DNA of 32,197 nt, taken from Chloroflexota bacterium. Lineage in GTDB: Bacteria; Chloroflexota; Dormibacteria; Dormibacterales; Dormibacteraceae. Location: positions 1-32,197 of the forward strand of contig VBIA01000167.1 in the NCBI GenBank assembly GCA_005879985.1. The letters are read 5' to 3'. The notes below the pieces were generated by a model, which saw nothing but the letters and a program-made list of their open reading frames with translations, was not told where the DNA came from and searched no databases. The translations under genes and the position numbers were made by a program. Within the stretch, counting starts at the first letter, position 1. The number at the start of each line of letters is the position of its first letter. Shown one piece after another: positions 23,809 to 30,601 of this stretch.

Positions 23809-24873
23809 TCAGGCTGCCCGCAGCGCCTCGAGAGCGGCCACCGCCTCATCCAGCCGCGGGCGCGGCAGCCGTCCGCTCACCACCGCCGCCCTTATGGCGT
23901 CATAGGTGGCGTCCGCAATGTCGAGGTGGTGGGCGACCATCACCATGTCTCCCCCGGCGATCAGAAACTCGACCGCCGCCTCGGGCGTCGGAGTGCTGGC
24001 GGTGATCGCGCCCATCTCCATGTCGTCGGACAGCACCGTGCCGTGGAACCCGAGCTCCGTTCGCAGCTTCTGAACCGTGACTGGAGACAGGTCGGCCGAG
24101 CGCTGAGGATCGAGCGCCGGGTAGAAGAGATGGCCCAGCAGCACGAAGTCGACGCCGTGGTTGACGGCTGCGGCAAAGGGCGGCCACTCGCGGGCGGCCA
24201 GCGTCTCGAGACTTTCATCGATGCGCGGCAGCTGCGTTTCCGAGCTCACCGACGTGTCGCCATGTCCGGGAAAGTGCTTGGCGGCCGAGAGCATGCCGGC
24301 GGCATGGATGCCGTCAACCACAGGCCCGACCGCGCTTGCGACCGCCGTCGCGTCAGTGCCGTAGCAACGGCCCCACATGATCGAACGCGGTCCGTTGCAA
24401 ACATCCGACACCGGACCGAGGTCGAGGTCGAAGCCCAGCGATCTCAGCGCCGCTGCCATCCGCGTGGTGTCGGCTTGACCGACGGGCATGGGCGCGCACG
24501 GGACCGAGCTGATGGCGATGCAGACGAAGCCGCCTTCCTGGTCGGTGGCCGCGATCAGACGATGGCGTGACGTGGAGCGGATCGAGCTGATGAACGATCG
24601 CATTGCATCGGGCGAGGAAGCGTTGTGGTTGAGGTTCACCACCAGCAGGCCGCCGAACTGGCGCTGCCTCCAGTCGTTCAGCACCGCATCGCTGAGCGGA
24701 CCCTGGAACCCGACCATCATCACAGCGCCGATCTCCTCGTCGAGCGTCAGGCCGCCGGGGCCCAGCTGCCGGGTCGGAGAGGCTGATGGACTCGGCGTGG
24801 GGACTGCGGCCGTCGAGCTCGAACACGAAACGGCGAACGCGGCGACCGCCAGGGCCAGCGCGATGCGTCGCAA
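23809..24873 (-). CDS. Glycoside hydrolase family 3, beta-N-acetylhexosaminidase-like lipoprotein
   Basis: A 354-residue secreted enzyme. TTG at 24873 is the start because AGGAGG precedes it by 6 nt. It has a hydrophobic signal with lipobox-like AVSC (Cys17), then a Thr/Pro/Ser linker. The NagZ-type GH3 core is clear: ATDQEGG (109-115), KHFPGHGDT (199-207, carrying the family catalytic His in its flexible loop) and nucleophile Asp in LSDDMEMG (about 283). It would cleave terminal beta-GlcNAc, for example from peptidoglycan fragments. Four non-canonical cysteines (118, 126, 159, 170) suggest disulfides outside the cell. The usual Arg after DQEGG is Phe. The longer open frame upstream of 24873 is antisense to the phosphoesterase. 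Confidence 0.85.
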   Translation of the reverse strand: MRRIALALAVAAFAVSCSSSTAAVPTPSPSASPTRQLGPGGLTLDEEIGAVMMVGFQGPLSDAVLNDWRQRQFGGLLVVNLNHNASSPDAMRSFISSIRSTSRHRLIAATDQEGGFVCIAISSVPCAPMPVGQADTTRMAAALRSLGFDLDLGPVSDVCNGPRSIMWGRCYGTDATAVASAVGPVVDGIHAAGMLSAAKHFPGHGDTSVSSETQLPRIDESLETLAAREWPPFAAAVNHGVDFVLLGHLFYPALDPQRSADLSPVTVQKLRTELGFHGTVLSDDMEMGAITASTPTPEAAVEFLIAGGDMVMVAHHLDIADATYDAIRAAVVSGRLPRPRLDEAVAALEALRAA

Positions 24874-24927
24874 GACGAACCTCCTAACGCCCACAGCCGG
24901 CGAACGATACGAGTAGCGTGGAGGTCG

Positions 24928-25620
24928 ATGCGACTGGCCGTCGTGTCCGACATTCACGGCAACCTGCCGGCGCTCGAGGCGGTGCTGGCCGACCTGGAGC
25001 AGACGCGGCCGGACGCCGTGGTACTCGGCGGCGACCTTGCGCTGGGCGGGCCGCATCCTGTCGAGGTGGTGGACCGGCTGCGGCAGCTGCGCTGGCCCTC
25101 GGTTCTCGGCAACACCGACGAGGCGCTGGACGAACAACGGCTGCCGGAGAAGTTGCGCACGGGCTTTGTCGGACAGGCTGCCGCCCGCACACGCGAGATG
25201 CTCGGTCCCGAGCGAGTGGCGTGGCTGACCAGCCTGCCGCTCGAATGGCGCGGTGACGGCGTCGCCGTCGTGCATGCGACGCCGGATGCCTGCTGGCCGA
25301 TCGTCGCGCACGACGCACCCGACGAGAAGCTGCGCGAGGTTTTCGGAGCCGCCGGCGTGCCGAATGCGGTCTACGGGCACATCCACCATGCGTACATGCG
25401 CGAGCTCGGCGGCCTGAGGGTCGCGAACAGCGGCAGCGTCAGCCTTTCCCTCGACGGCGACATGCGAGCCTGCTATGCGCTCATCGACGACGAACGCATC
25501 GAGCATCGGAGGGTCGAGTACGACATCGAGCGCGTGGCCTCCGATTTCGAATCGATCGATTATCCGAACGCGAAGATCTACGGCACGTGGCTTCGCACCG
25601 GCGAGTATCCGAGCCGGTGA
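24928..25620 (+). CDS. Metallophosphoesterase (YfcE/MJ0936-type)
   Basis: A 230-residue cytoplasmic calcineurin-like phosphoesterase. Metal ligands appear in family order: SDIHGN (Asp8, His10), GGDLALGG, GNTDE, VVHATPD and GHIHHAYM. A C-terminal NSGSVSLSLDG matches the 'NPGSVGQPRDG' end of the YfcE group. Substrates are probably small phosphodiesters. ATG start at 24928 behind GGAGG. It is divergent from the GH3 gene by 54 bp and coupled to the next small gene (GTGA). Confidence 0.9.
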   Translation: MRLAVVSDIHGNLPALEAVLADLEQTRPDAVVLGGDLALGGPHPVEVVDRLRQLRWPSVLGNTDEALDEQRLPEKLRTGFVGQAAARTREMLGPERVAWLTSLPLEWRGDGVAVVHATPDACWPIVAHDAPDEKLREVFGAAGVPNAVYGHIHHAYMRELGGLRVANSGSVSLSLDGDMRACYALIDDERIEHRRVEYDIERVASDFESIDYPNAKIYGTWLRTGEYPSR

Positions 25621-25949
25621 CGATGTTTCGCCTTCACGCCGACGCCGCGGCCAGGAGCTGGCTTCAGACGCATGCGCAAGCCGAGCCTCTCGTGATCGCG
25701 TACGAGGTTCATCGGTGCTGCGGCGGAGGCAAGATCTGCCAGGTCAAGGTGCGCGGCATGTCGCGGAATGACCAGCCGGCGGCGTATGCGAGCGGCGTCA
25801 CCGACGAAGGCGGTCGCGTCCTCATCGACAAAAGGGCGGCGGCGAAGCTGCCGGAGCGCTTCGGGCTGACCGTGCACGGCCCGGGACCGCTCAGGCATCT
25901 CGACCTGGACCTCGACCCCGAGGCCTGGGGCGAGCTGCTCTACAGCTAA
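25617..25949 (+). CDS. Small Cys-rich-motif protein, possibly HesB/IscA-like
   Basis: A 110-residue protein. It could start at GTG 25617, overlapping the phosphoesterase stop, or at ATG 25623. Its outstanding motif is HRCCGGGKICQVKV: two adjacent cysteines, a Gly-rich turn, then a third Cys. The order helix (AAARSWLQ), strand (LVIAYEV), Cys motif, strand (GRVLIDK) and helix resembles the HesB/IscA Fe-S carrier fold, but the canonical C-terminal CxC is absent. If it binds metal, the three clustered cysteines are the likely ligands. Assignment is tentative. Confidence 0.5.
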   Translation: MTMFRLHADAAARSWLQTHAQAEPLVIAYEVHRCCGGGKICQVKVRGMSRNDQPAAYASGVTDEGGRVLIDKRAAAKLPERFGLTVHGPGPLRHLDLDLDPEAWGELLYS

Positions 25950-25996
25950 CCGGGTTACGTCGCTTGGAAAACCCTCGCTACATGAAGGAGAAGAAC

Positions 25997-26377
25997 ATGG
26001 GAACCGCAATGACCGAGGCGGCGACGCTCGTCCGCGCCTACTACGGCAGCTGGCAGAACGGGATCGCCACGTTCGACAAAGAACGGCTGACCGAGATCCT
26101 GGCCGAGGACCTTGACTTCGAGGGTTCGATCGCGGGCAAGCGCCGCGGCGCAGCGGGTTTCATCATCGGGCTGCAGCGATTTGTCGAGGGCCTGAAGTCG
26201 CCCATCCAGGTCCAACAGCAGGTGGAGGCCGACGACCTGGCGGCGGTGCTTTACGACGCCGAGATTCCCGGCGGATCGATGCGGTTCGCGGAGTTCTTCC
26301 GAGTCGAGCACGGTCGTATAGCGTCCATCAAGCTGCTCTACGACGCAGCCCAGTACCGCGCGCTGGGAGGTCGCTGA
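25997..26377 (+). CDS. NTF2-like/SnoaL-fold protein
   Basis: A 126-residue protein starting at ATG 25997, preceded by AAGGAG at a 6-nt distance; upstream in-frame starts overlap this site and are less likely. The pattern is that of NTF2-like polyketide-cyclase/steroid-isomerase relatives: an N-terminal helix (LVRAYYGSWQNG), LAEDLDFEGSIAG, a central helix and a closing beta pair (MRFAEFFRVEHGRIASIKLLYD). The function within this fold cannot be told. It is followed at short distance by the P450 region. Confidence 0.7.
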   Translation: MGTAMTEAATLVRAYYGSWQNGIATFDKERLTEILAEDLDFEGSIAGKRRGAAGFIIGLQRFVEGLKSPIQVQQQVEADDLAAVLYDAEIPGGSMRFAEFFRVEHGRIASIKLLYDAAQYRALGGR

Positions 26378-26401
26378 AACAGCCTTCCGCGCTCCGGTAC
26401 C

Positions 26402-26585
26402 ATGCCCGTCTATCAGAACGCTAGCGGTCGACGGGCGCCAGGCGCTGACTTCGAGCGCCTTCCGGGAGTTTCAGCAGGACAGGCTCGCGTTTCTGAAGCG
26501 CTGTGCCGAGACGGCGGATGTCGTCCACGTCCGCCTTGGCGCCGACGATGTTCTGGTCATCAGCCGCCCCGAGCTCGCCACCGAG
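26402..26585 (+). other. Probable N-terminal coding remnant of the P450 gene, out of frame with its start
   Basis: Reading the P450 frame back from 26586 gives family-like sequence without a stop to about 26430 (FREFQQDRLAFLKRC, then DVVHVRLG, VLVISRPELATEV). This frame has no ATG, GTG or TTG. A plausible start, ATG 26402 (MPVYQNASGRRAPG), lies in another frame. The Pro-rich hinge expected between these parts is missing, which suggests a small deletion or frameshift near 26440. Confidence 0.5.
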
Positions 26586-27740
26586 GTGATGCTTACTCGC
26601 CGCGCGGACTTCAGCAAGGCTTACCTCACGAGCATCATGCCGCCGCTGCTGGCCGGCAGCCTTCTGCTCGCTGACAGCGACAGCTGGCTGCACCAGCGCA
26701 AGCTGATGCTGCCCGCGTTCCACAAGGAGCGCCTCGACATGTACGCCGCGGTGATGGCCGAGGAATCTGAGCGCGCGATCGCAACTTGGCAGTCAGGTCA
26801 GCGACGCGACATCCACTCGGAAATGATGCGGTTGACCCTGCAGATCGTCACCCGCACGTTGTTCGGCCTCGACTTCTCGAATGGCGTGGAGGCGACCGAG
26901 CGGCTGATCGATGCGCTGATGGACGAGGTCAACAGCCGCATCGCAAGCCCGTTCCGGTTCCGCTACCCGCTGCCTAGCCTTCGCACGCTGCGCCTGTACC
27001 GCGCGATGAAGGAGCTCGATGAGATCGCATACACCGCGATCCGCGAGCGGCGGCGTCATCCCCAGGAAGACCTCATGTCGATGCTTGTCGGCGCCACCGA
27101 CGAGGACGGCACGCCCATGACCGATCGCGAGGTCCGCGACGCGTGCCTCGCAGTGTTCTTCGCCGGCCACGAGACCACCGCCTGCCTGCTGTCGTGGACG
27201 TGGTACGTGCTCGCCGGCCGCGAGGACATCGAGCGGAAGCTCCTGGCCGAGCTCACCGGACCGCCCGCCCATTCGGCGTCGCCGGCCGAGCTGATCGAGC
27301 GCCTGCCCTACATGCAGAACGTGCTCAACGAGGCGCTGCGCCTGTACCCGCCGGCGTACGCATTCGGCCGGCGCGCCATGCGTGACACAAGCGTCGGCGA
27401 CCACGAGGTCAAGGCGGGGCAGACCGTCGTCATGAGCCCCTGGGCCATGCATCGCGACGCTCGCTTCTGGGATGAGCCGGAAAAATTCGCCCCTGACAGG
27501 TGGCAGAACAACCTGGCGACCCGCCTGCCCAAGTTCACCTTCTTCCCGTTCAGCAGCGGGCCGCGCCGCTGCGTTGGCAGCTCGTTCGCCATGCTCGAGG
27601 CGACCATCGCGATCGCGACCATCCTGCCCCGATTCAAGCTCAGCTCGCCGCCGCCGGTGGTCGAGCCGGCGCCTTCGATCACGCTGCGCCCGGGCGGCGG
27701 AATGCCGATGACCGTGACGCGACGAAAGGGTCCTAACTAG
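26586..27740 (+). CDS. Cytochrome P450
   Basis: Heme monooxygenase; 384 residues from the first in-frame start. The oxygen-binding I-helix AGHETTA, the K-helix ExxR (NEALRLYPP), the PERF-like region (FAPDRW) and the heme loop FPFSSGPRRCVGSS with the axial Cys are all intact. The sequence is of the bacterial CYP group closest in style to CYP102/CYP110-like class B enzymes; the substrate is unknown. As read it lacks about 60 N-terminal residues, which are encoded upstream in the same frame but without a start codon. No ferredoxin or reductase gene is adjacent. Confidence 0.88.
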   Translation: MMLTRRADFSKAYLTSIMPPLLAGSLLLADSDSWLHQRKLMLPAFHKERLDMYAAVMAEESERAIATWQSGQRRDIHSEMMRLTLQIVTRTLFGLDFSNGVEATERLIDALMDEVNSRIASPFRFRYPLPSLRTLRLYRAMKELDEIAYTAIRERRRHPQEDLMSMLVGATDEDGTPMTDREVRDACLAVFFAGHETTACLLSWTWYVLAGREDIERKLLAELTGPPAHSASPAELIERLPYMQNVLNEALRLYPPAYAFGRRAMRDTSVGDHEVKAGQTVVMSPWAMHRDARFWDEPEKFAPDRWQNNLATRLPKFTFFPFSSGPRRCVGSSFAMLEATIAIATILPRFKLSSPPPVVEPAPSITLRPGGGMPMTVTRRKGPN

Positions 27741-27779
27741 CTTTTACCCGGGCGTCCCAATCCGCGAAAATTGCGCGGC

Positions 27780-28466
27780 ATGCTGCCGCCAGAGCATCTC
27801 ATCCCGCTGTTCGTCATCGCCGGGGGGATTGCAGCTGTGCTGGCGGCGGCGAGGCGCCGGCGTGGCCCCTGGGTCGAGCGTGGGGCCAAGCTGATCGCGG
27901 GGGCCGTCGTCCTGGCCGAGTTCGCATGGTGGGTCCTCGCGATCGTCCAGGACAGGTGGTCGCTCCAGTACAACCTGCCCCTGCACCTCTGCGAGTTGGG
28001 CTGCTTCGTACTCGCGTTCGCGCTGTGGTGGCGCATCCAGTTCGCCTTCGAGGTGGCCTACTTCTGGGGTCTTGGGGCCACCTTGCCCGGCCTCTTCACG
28101 CCGAGCATCCCCGGCCACTTCCCGGACGCCGTGTACTTCCAGTACTACGCGGAGCACGGCCTGGTGGTCCTCGGGGCGCTCTACCTGGTCGTGGCCCTCG
28201 GCATGCGTCCGGCCAGGGGTGCGGTCCAGAGGGTGTTCACAGCCACGGTGATCTACGCGGTCGTGGTCTGGTTCGTGGACCTCGCAACCAACGGCAACTA
28301 CCTCTTCCTCAGGTATCTGCCGCCGACCAAGACCGCGCTGGACTACATGGGTCCGTGGCCCTGGTACCTCGTGACCGGGACCGTGCTGGCGATCATCGTC
28401 ATGAACGCGCTCTACATGCCGTTCGCACGCTCGAGGCCGGCGCCCCAGCCGGCGGACGCCGTCTAG
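27780..28466 (+). CDS. YwaF/TMEM164-family membrane protein
   Basis: A 228-residue protein with about seven transmembrane helices. The conserved signature LPLHLCELG sits in the third hydrophobic region. Later conserved positions include YFWGLGATLPGLFTP, the YYAEHGLVVLGALY histidine, and NYLFLRYLPP/GPWPWYL near the end. These match the YwaF (TIGR02206-like) family, related to TMEM164 acyltransferases. ATG 27780 is preferred over TTG 27771. It lies 39 bp after the P450 gene, with no terminator between. Confidence 0.8.
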   Translation: MLPPEHLIPLFVIAGGIAAVLAAARRRRGPWVERGAKLIAGAVVLAEFAWWVLAIVQDRWSLQYNLPLHLCELGCFVLAFALWWRIQFAFEVAYFWGLGATLPGLFTPSIPGHFPDAVYFQYYAEHGLVVLGALYLVVALGMRPARGAVQRVFTATVIYAVVVWFVDLATNGNYLFLRYLPPTKTALDYMGPWPWYLVTGTVLAIIVMNALYMPFARSRPAPQPADAV

Positions 28467-28545
28467 CCTCGCTCCGAGGCACGTCGGGTGGCCGCCGGAT
28501 CGCCGTCCGGGCGGGCGGTAAGCTTCTCGCCCAGATGAGGGAAGG

Positions 28546-30135
28546 GTGACCAAGCAGCGCTGGATCCTGGCCGCCGCGGTTCTCGGGTCAGGCATCGTGT
28601 TTCTGGACTCGACGGTCATCAATGTCGCGCTGCCGCGCATCGGGCGCGACCTGCCGCGGCTGTTCCTCGGCGTCCTCGAAGGGCAGTCGTACGTCTACAA
28701 CGCGTACCTGCTGACCCTCAGCGCACTGCTCATCCTGGCCGGCGCCCTCACGGACTACTACGGGCGCAAGCGGATGTTCATGTATGGCCTGGTCGGGTTC
28801 GGCGTCACCTCGGCGCTTTGCGGCGTGGCGACGAACATGGAGCTGCTCGTGCTGTTCCGGATCCTCCAGGGCGCGGCCGGCGCGATGCTGGTGCCCGGCT
28901 CGCTGGCCCTCCTGACCGCGAACTTCTCGGGTGAGGAGCAGGGCCGCGCGTTCGGCACCTGGGCCGGCGCCTCGGCAGCCACCACCATCCTCGGCCCGGT
29001 GATTGGAGGTCTGCTGGTCGACACCATCTCCTGGCGCGCCGCCTTCCTTATCAACGTGCCGCTGGTGCTCATCGCCGCCTGGGCGACCTGGAAGCACGTG
29101 CCGGAGAGCCGCGACGACCAGGCCTCGGCGCACTTCGACTGGGCCGGCGCCGGGATCGTGGCGCTCGCGGTCGGCGGCCTCGCCTTCGGAGCGATCTACG
29201 GCCAGCAACGCGACTGGAAGGATCCGATCGGCTACGTCGTCCTGGCGCTCGGCGTCCTCGCGACCGCGGCGCTTCCCTTCTGGATGCGGAACGCCAGCCA
29301 TCCCCTCATTCCGCTCGACCTGTTCCGGTCGCGCAACTTCACGGTCACGAACATCTCGACCCTTGTCATCTACGGATCGCTGTACGTCGTCTTCTACTTC
29401 CTCGGCCTGTTCCAGCAGGGCACGCTTGGCTACACCGCGGCCGCGGCGGGAGCGGCCGGCATCCCGGGCACGCTGTTCCTCATCTTCTTCTCGCCACGAT
29501 TCGGAAGCCTTGCCGCGACGTACGGTCCGCGAATCTTCATGGCGGTGGGGCCCGCCCTCATGGCTCTCGGCGTGCTGTGGTTCGCGCGCGTCCCCTCGTC
29601 GAGCACGCCATGGAAGCTCGACCCGGCCAATGCGAGCACCTACGCGCCACCTCTCGCGTACTTCACCGACTTCTTCCCCGGCAACGTGATCTTCGGCCTC
29701 GGAATCATGATCATGGTCGCGCCCCTGACGACGGCGCTGATGACGTCGGTGCCCGTGCGGCGCTCGGGGCTGGGCTCCGCGATCAACAACGCCATCTCGC
29801 GCGTCGGCCCGCAGCTGGCCGGCGCTCTCATCTTCATCTTCCTGACCGCGTCCTTCTATTCGTACCTCGCGCCGCGGCTGCCCGGGATCGATGTCACGTC
29901 GGCCGCATTCCGAAGCAACGTCAGCCCGCTGAACACTCCCGCCGACCCCCACCTGATCGCCGTGGTGCGCGAGGCGTCGACCTCTTCGTTTCACCTCGCC
30001 ATGCTCATCGGCGTCGTCCTTTTGCTGGCGGGCGCAATCGTCAACGCGGTCGGAATTCGCAACGCGCAGGCCAAGAAAGCCGACGTTGCGGTCGAAAGCG
30101 GCACCGCCGGCGAAGTCGCAGCCGCCAGGGAGTAG
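28546..30135 (+). CDS. MFS drug efflux transporter, DHA2 (EmrB/QacA) family
   Basis: A 529-residue, 14-helix proton-driven exporter. The family opening GIVFLDSTVINVALPRIG, motif A-like GALTDYYGRKRMF, motif B/C region (FRILQGAAGAMLVPGSLALL) and RGRAFG-type loop (EEQGRAFGTWAGASAA) are all clear. GTG start at 28546. It is followed within 6 bp by the cyclic-nucleotide-binding gene, so efflux and the signalling genes are probably in one transcript. A small CCTCG/CGAGG hairpin at 28467-28479 lies just before its leader. Confidence 0.9.
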   Translation: MTKQRWILAAAVLGSGIVFLDSTVINVALPRIGRDLPRLFLGVLEGQSYVYNAYLLTLSALLILAGALTDYYGRKRMFMYGLVGFGVTSALCGVATNMELLVLFRILQGAAGAMLVPGSLALLTANFSGEEQGRAFGTWAGASAATTILGPVIGGLLVDTISWRAAFLINVPLVLIAAWATWKHVPESRDDQASAHFDWAGAGIVALAVGGLAFGAIYGQQRDWKDPIGYVVLALGVLATAALPFWMRNASHPLIPLDLFRSRNFTVTNISTLVIYGSLYVVFYFLGLFQQGTLGYTAAAAGAAGIPGTLFLIFFSPRFGSLAATYGPRIFMAVGPALMALGVLWFARVPSSSTPWKLDPANASTYAPPLAYFTDFFPGNVIFGLGIMIMVAPLTTALMTSVPVRRSGLGSAINNAISRVGPQLAGALIFIFLTASFYSYLAPRLPGIDVTSAAFRSNVSPLNTPADPHLIAVVREASTSSFHLAMLIGVVLLLAGAIVNAVGIRNAQAKKADVAVESGTAGEVAAARE

Positions 30136-30141
30136 AGAGAT

Positions 30142-30564
30142 ATGGACGTGCGCGCCGAGGTCGTCGACATCCTGGCGGGCTTCGCGCTCTTCGCGGACCT
30201 CACGACGCCGGAGCTCGAGAACCTGGTCGACACCTTCGATGAGCAGATGTTCAGCGAGGGCGAACGCGTCGTCCGTCAGGGCCTGTCGAGCGCCAGCTTC
30301 TACGTGATCCTTGACGGCGCGGCGACGATTCGGGTGGACGGCAAGGATCGCGCTACGCTGCGGCCCGGCGACTTCTTCGGCGAGATCTCCTGCCTCCTCG
30401 GCGAACCGCCGGTCGCCGACATCGTTGCCCAGAAGCAGCTGCGATGCCTCGTCCTTCCTGGCGAATCGCTCGAGCGTTTTCTCGTCGCGCACCCGCGTGT
30501 CCTCTTCCGGCTGCTGCAGGGCGAGGCGCGCAAGGTGCGCACGACCACGAGATGGCTCACCTGA
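30142..30564 (+). CDS. Cyclic-nucleotide-binding domain protein
   Basis: A 140-residue single-domain protein of the cNMP-binding (Crp-like) fold with no DNA-binding domain. The beta-roll is recognisable: FSEGERVVRQGLSSASFYVI, LDGAATIRV, LRPGDFFGEISCLLG. In the phosphate-binding cassette FGE (79-81) is kept, but the position of the essential Arg is Pro90 (GEPPVADIVA). Cyclic-nucleotide binding may therefore be weak or lost. It sits between the DHA2 exporter and a flavoprotein, with a nucleotidyl cyclase next. It likely acts as a regulatory subunit for one of them (inference). Confidence 0.87.
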   Translation: MDVRAEVVDILAGFALFADLTTPELENLVDTFDEQMFSEGERVVRQGLSSASFYVILDGAATIRVDGKDRATLRPGDFFGEISCLLGEPPVADIVAQKQLRCLVLPGESLERFLVAHPRVLFRLLQGEARKVRTTTRWLT

Positions 30565-30568
30565 GCAA

Positions 30569-30595
30569 CCCCGCCAAATCATCGATTAGGCGGGG
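30569..30595 (+). promoter_or_regulatory. Hairpin overlapping the flavoprotein's ribosome-binding region
   Basis: CCCCGCC (30569-30575) pairs with GGCGGGG (30589-30595) around a 13-nt loop. The 3' arm is the only G-rich element before GTG 30602. The hairpin could therefore limit translation of the flavoprotein or act as a weak terminator after the cNMP gene. No U-tract follows. Confidence 0.45.
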
Positions 30596-30601
30596 ACCCC
30601 T

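Noticed and set aside
28588-30582. 664-codon minus-strand ORF
   Set aside because: Low-complexity antisense of the DHA2 transporter and cNMP genes; no recognisable domain.
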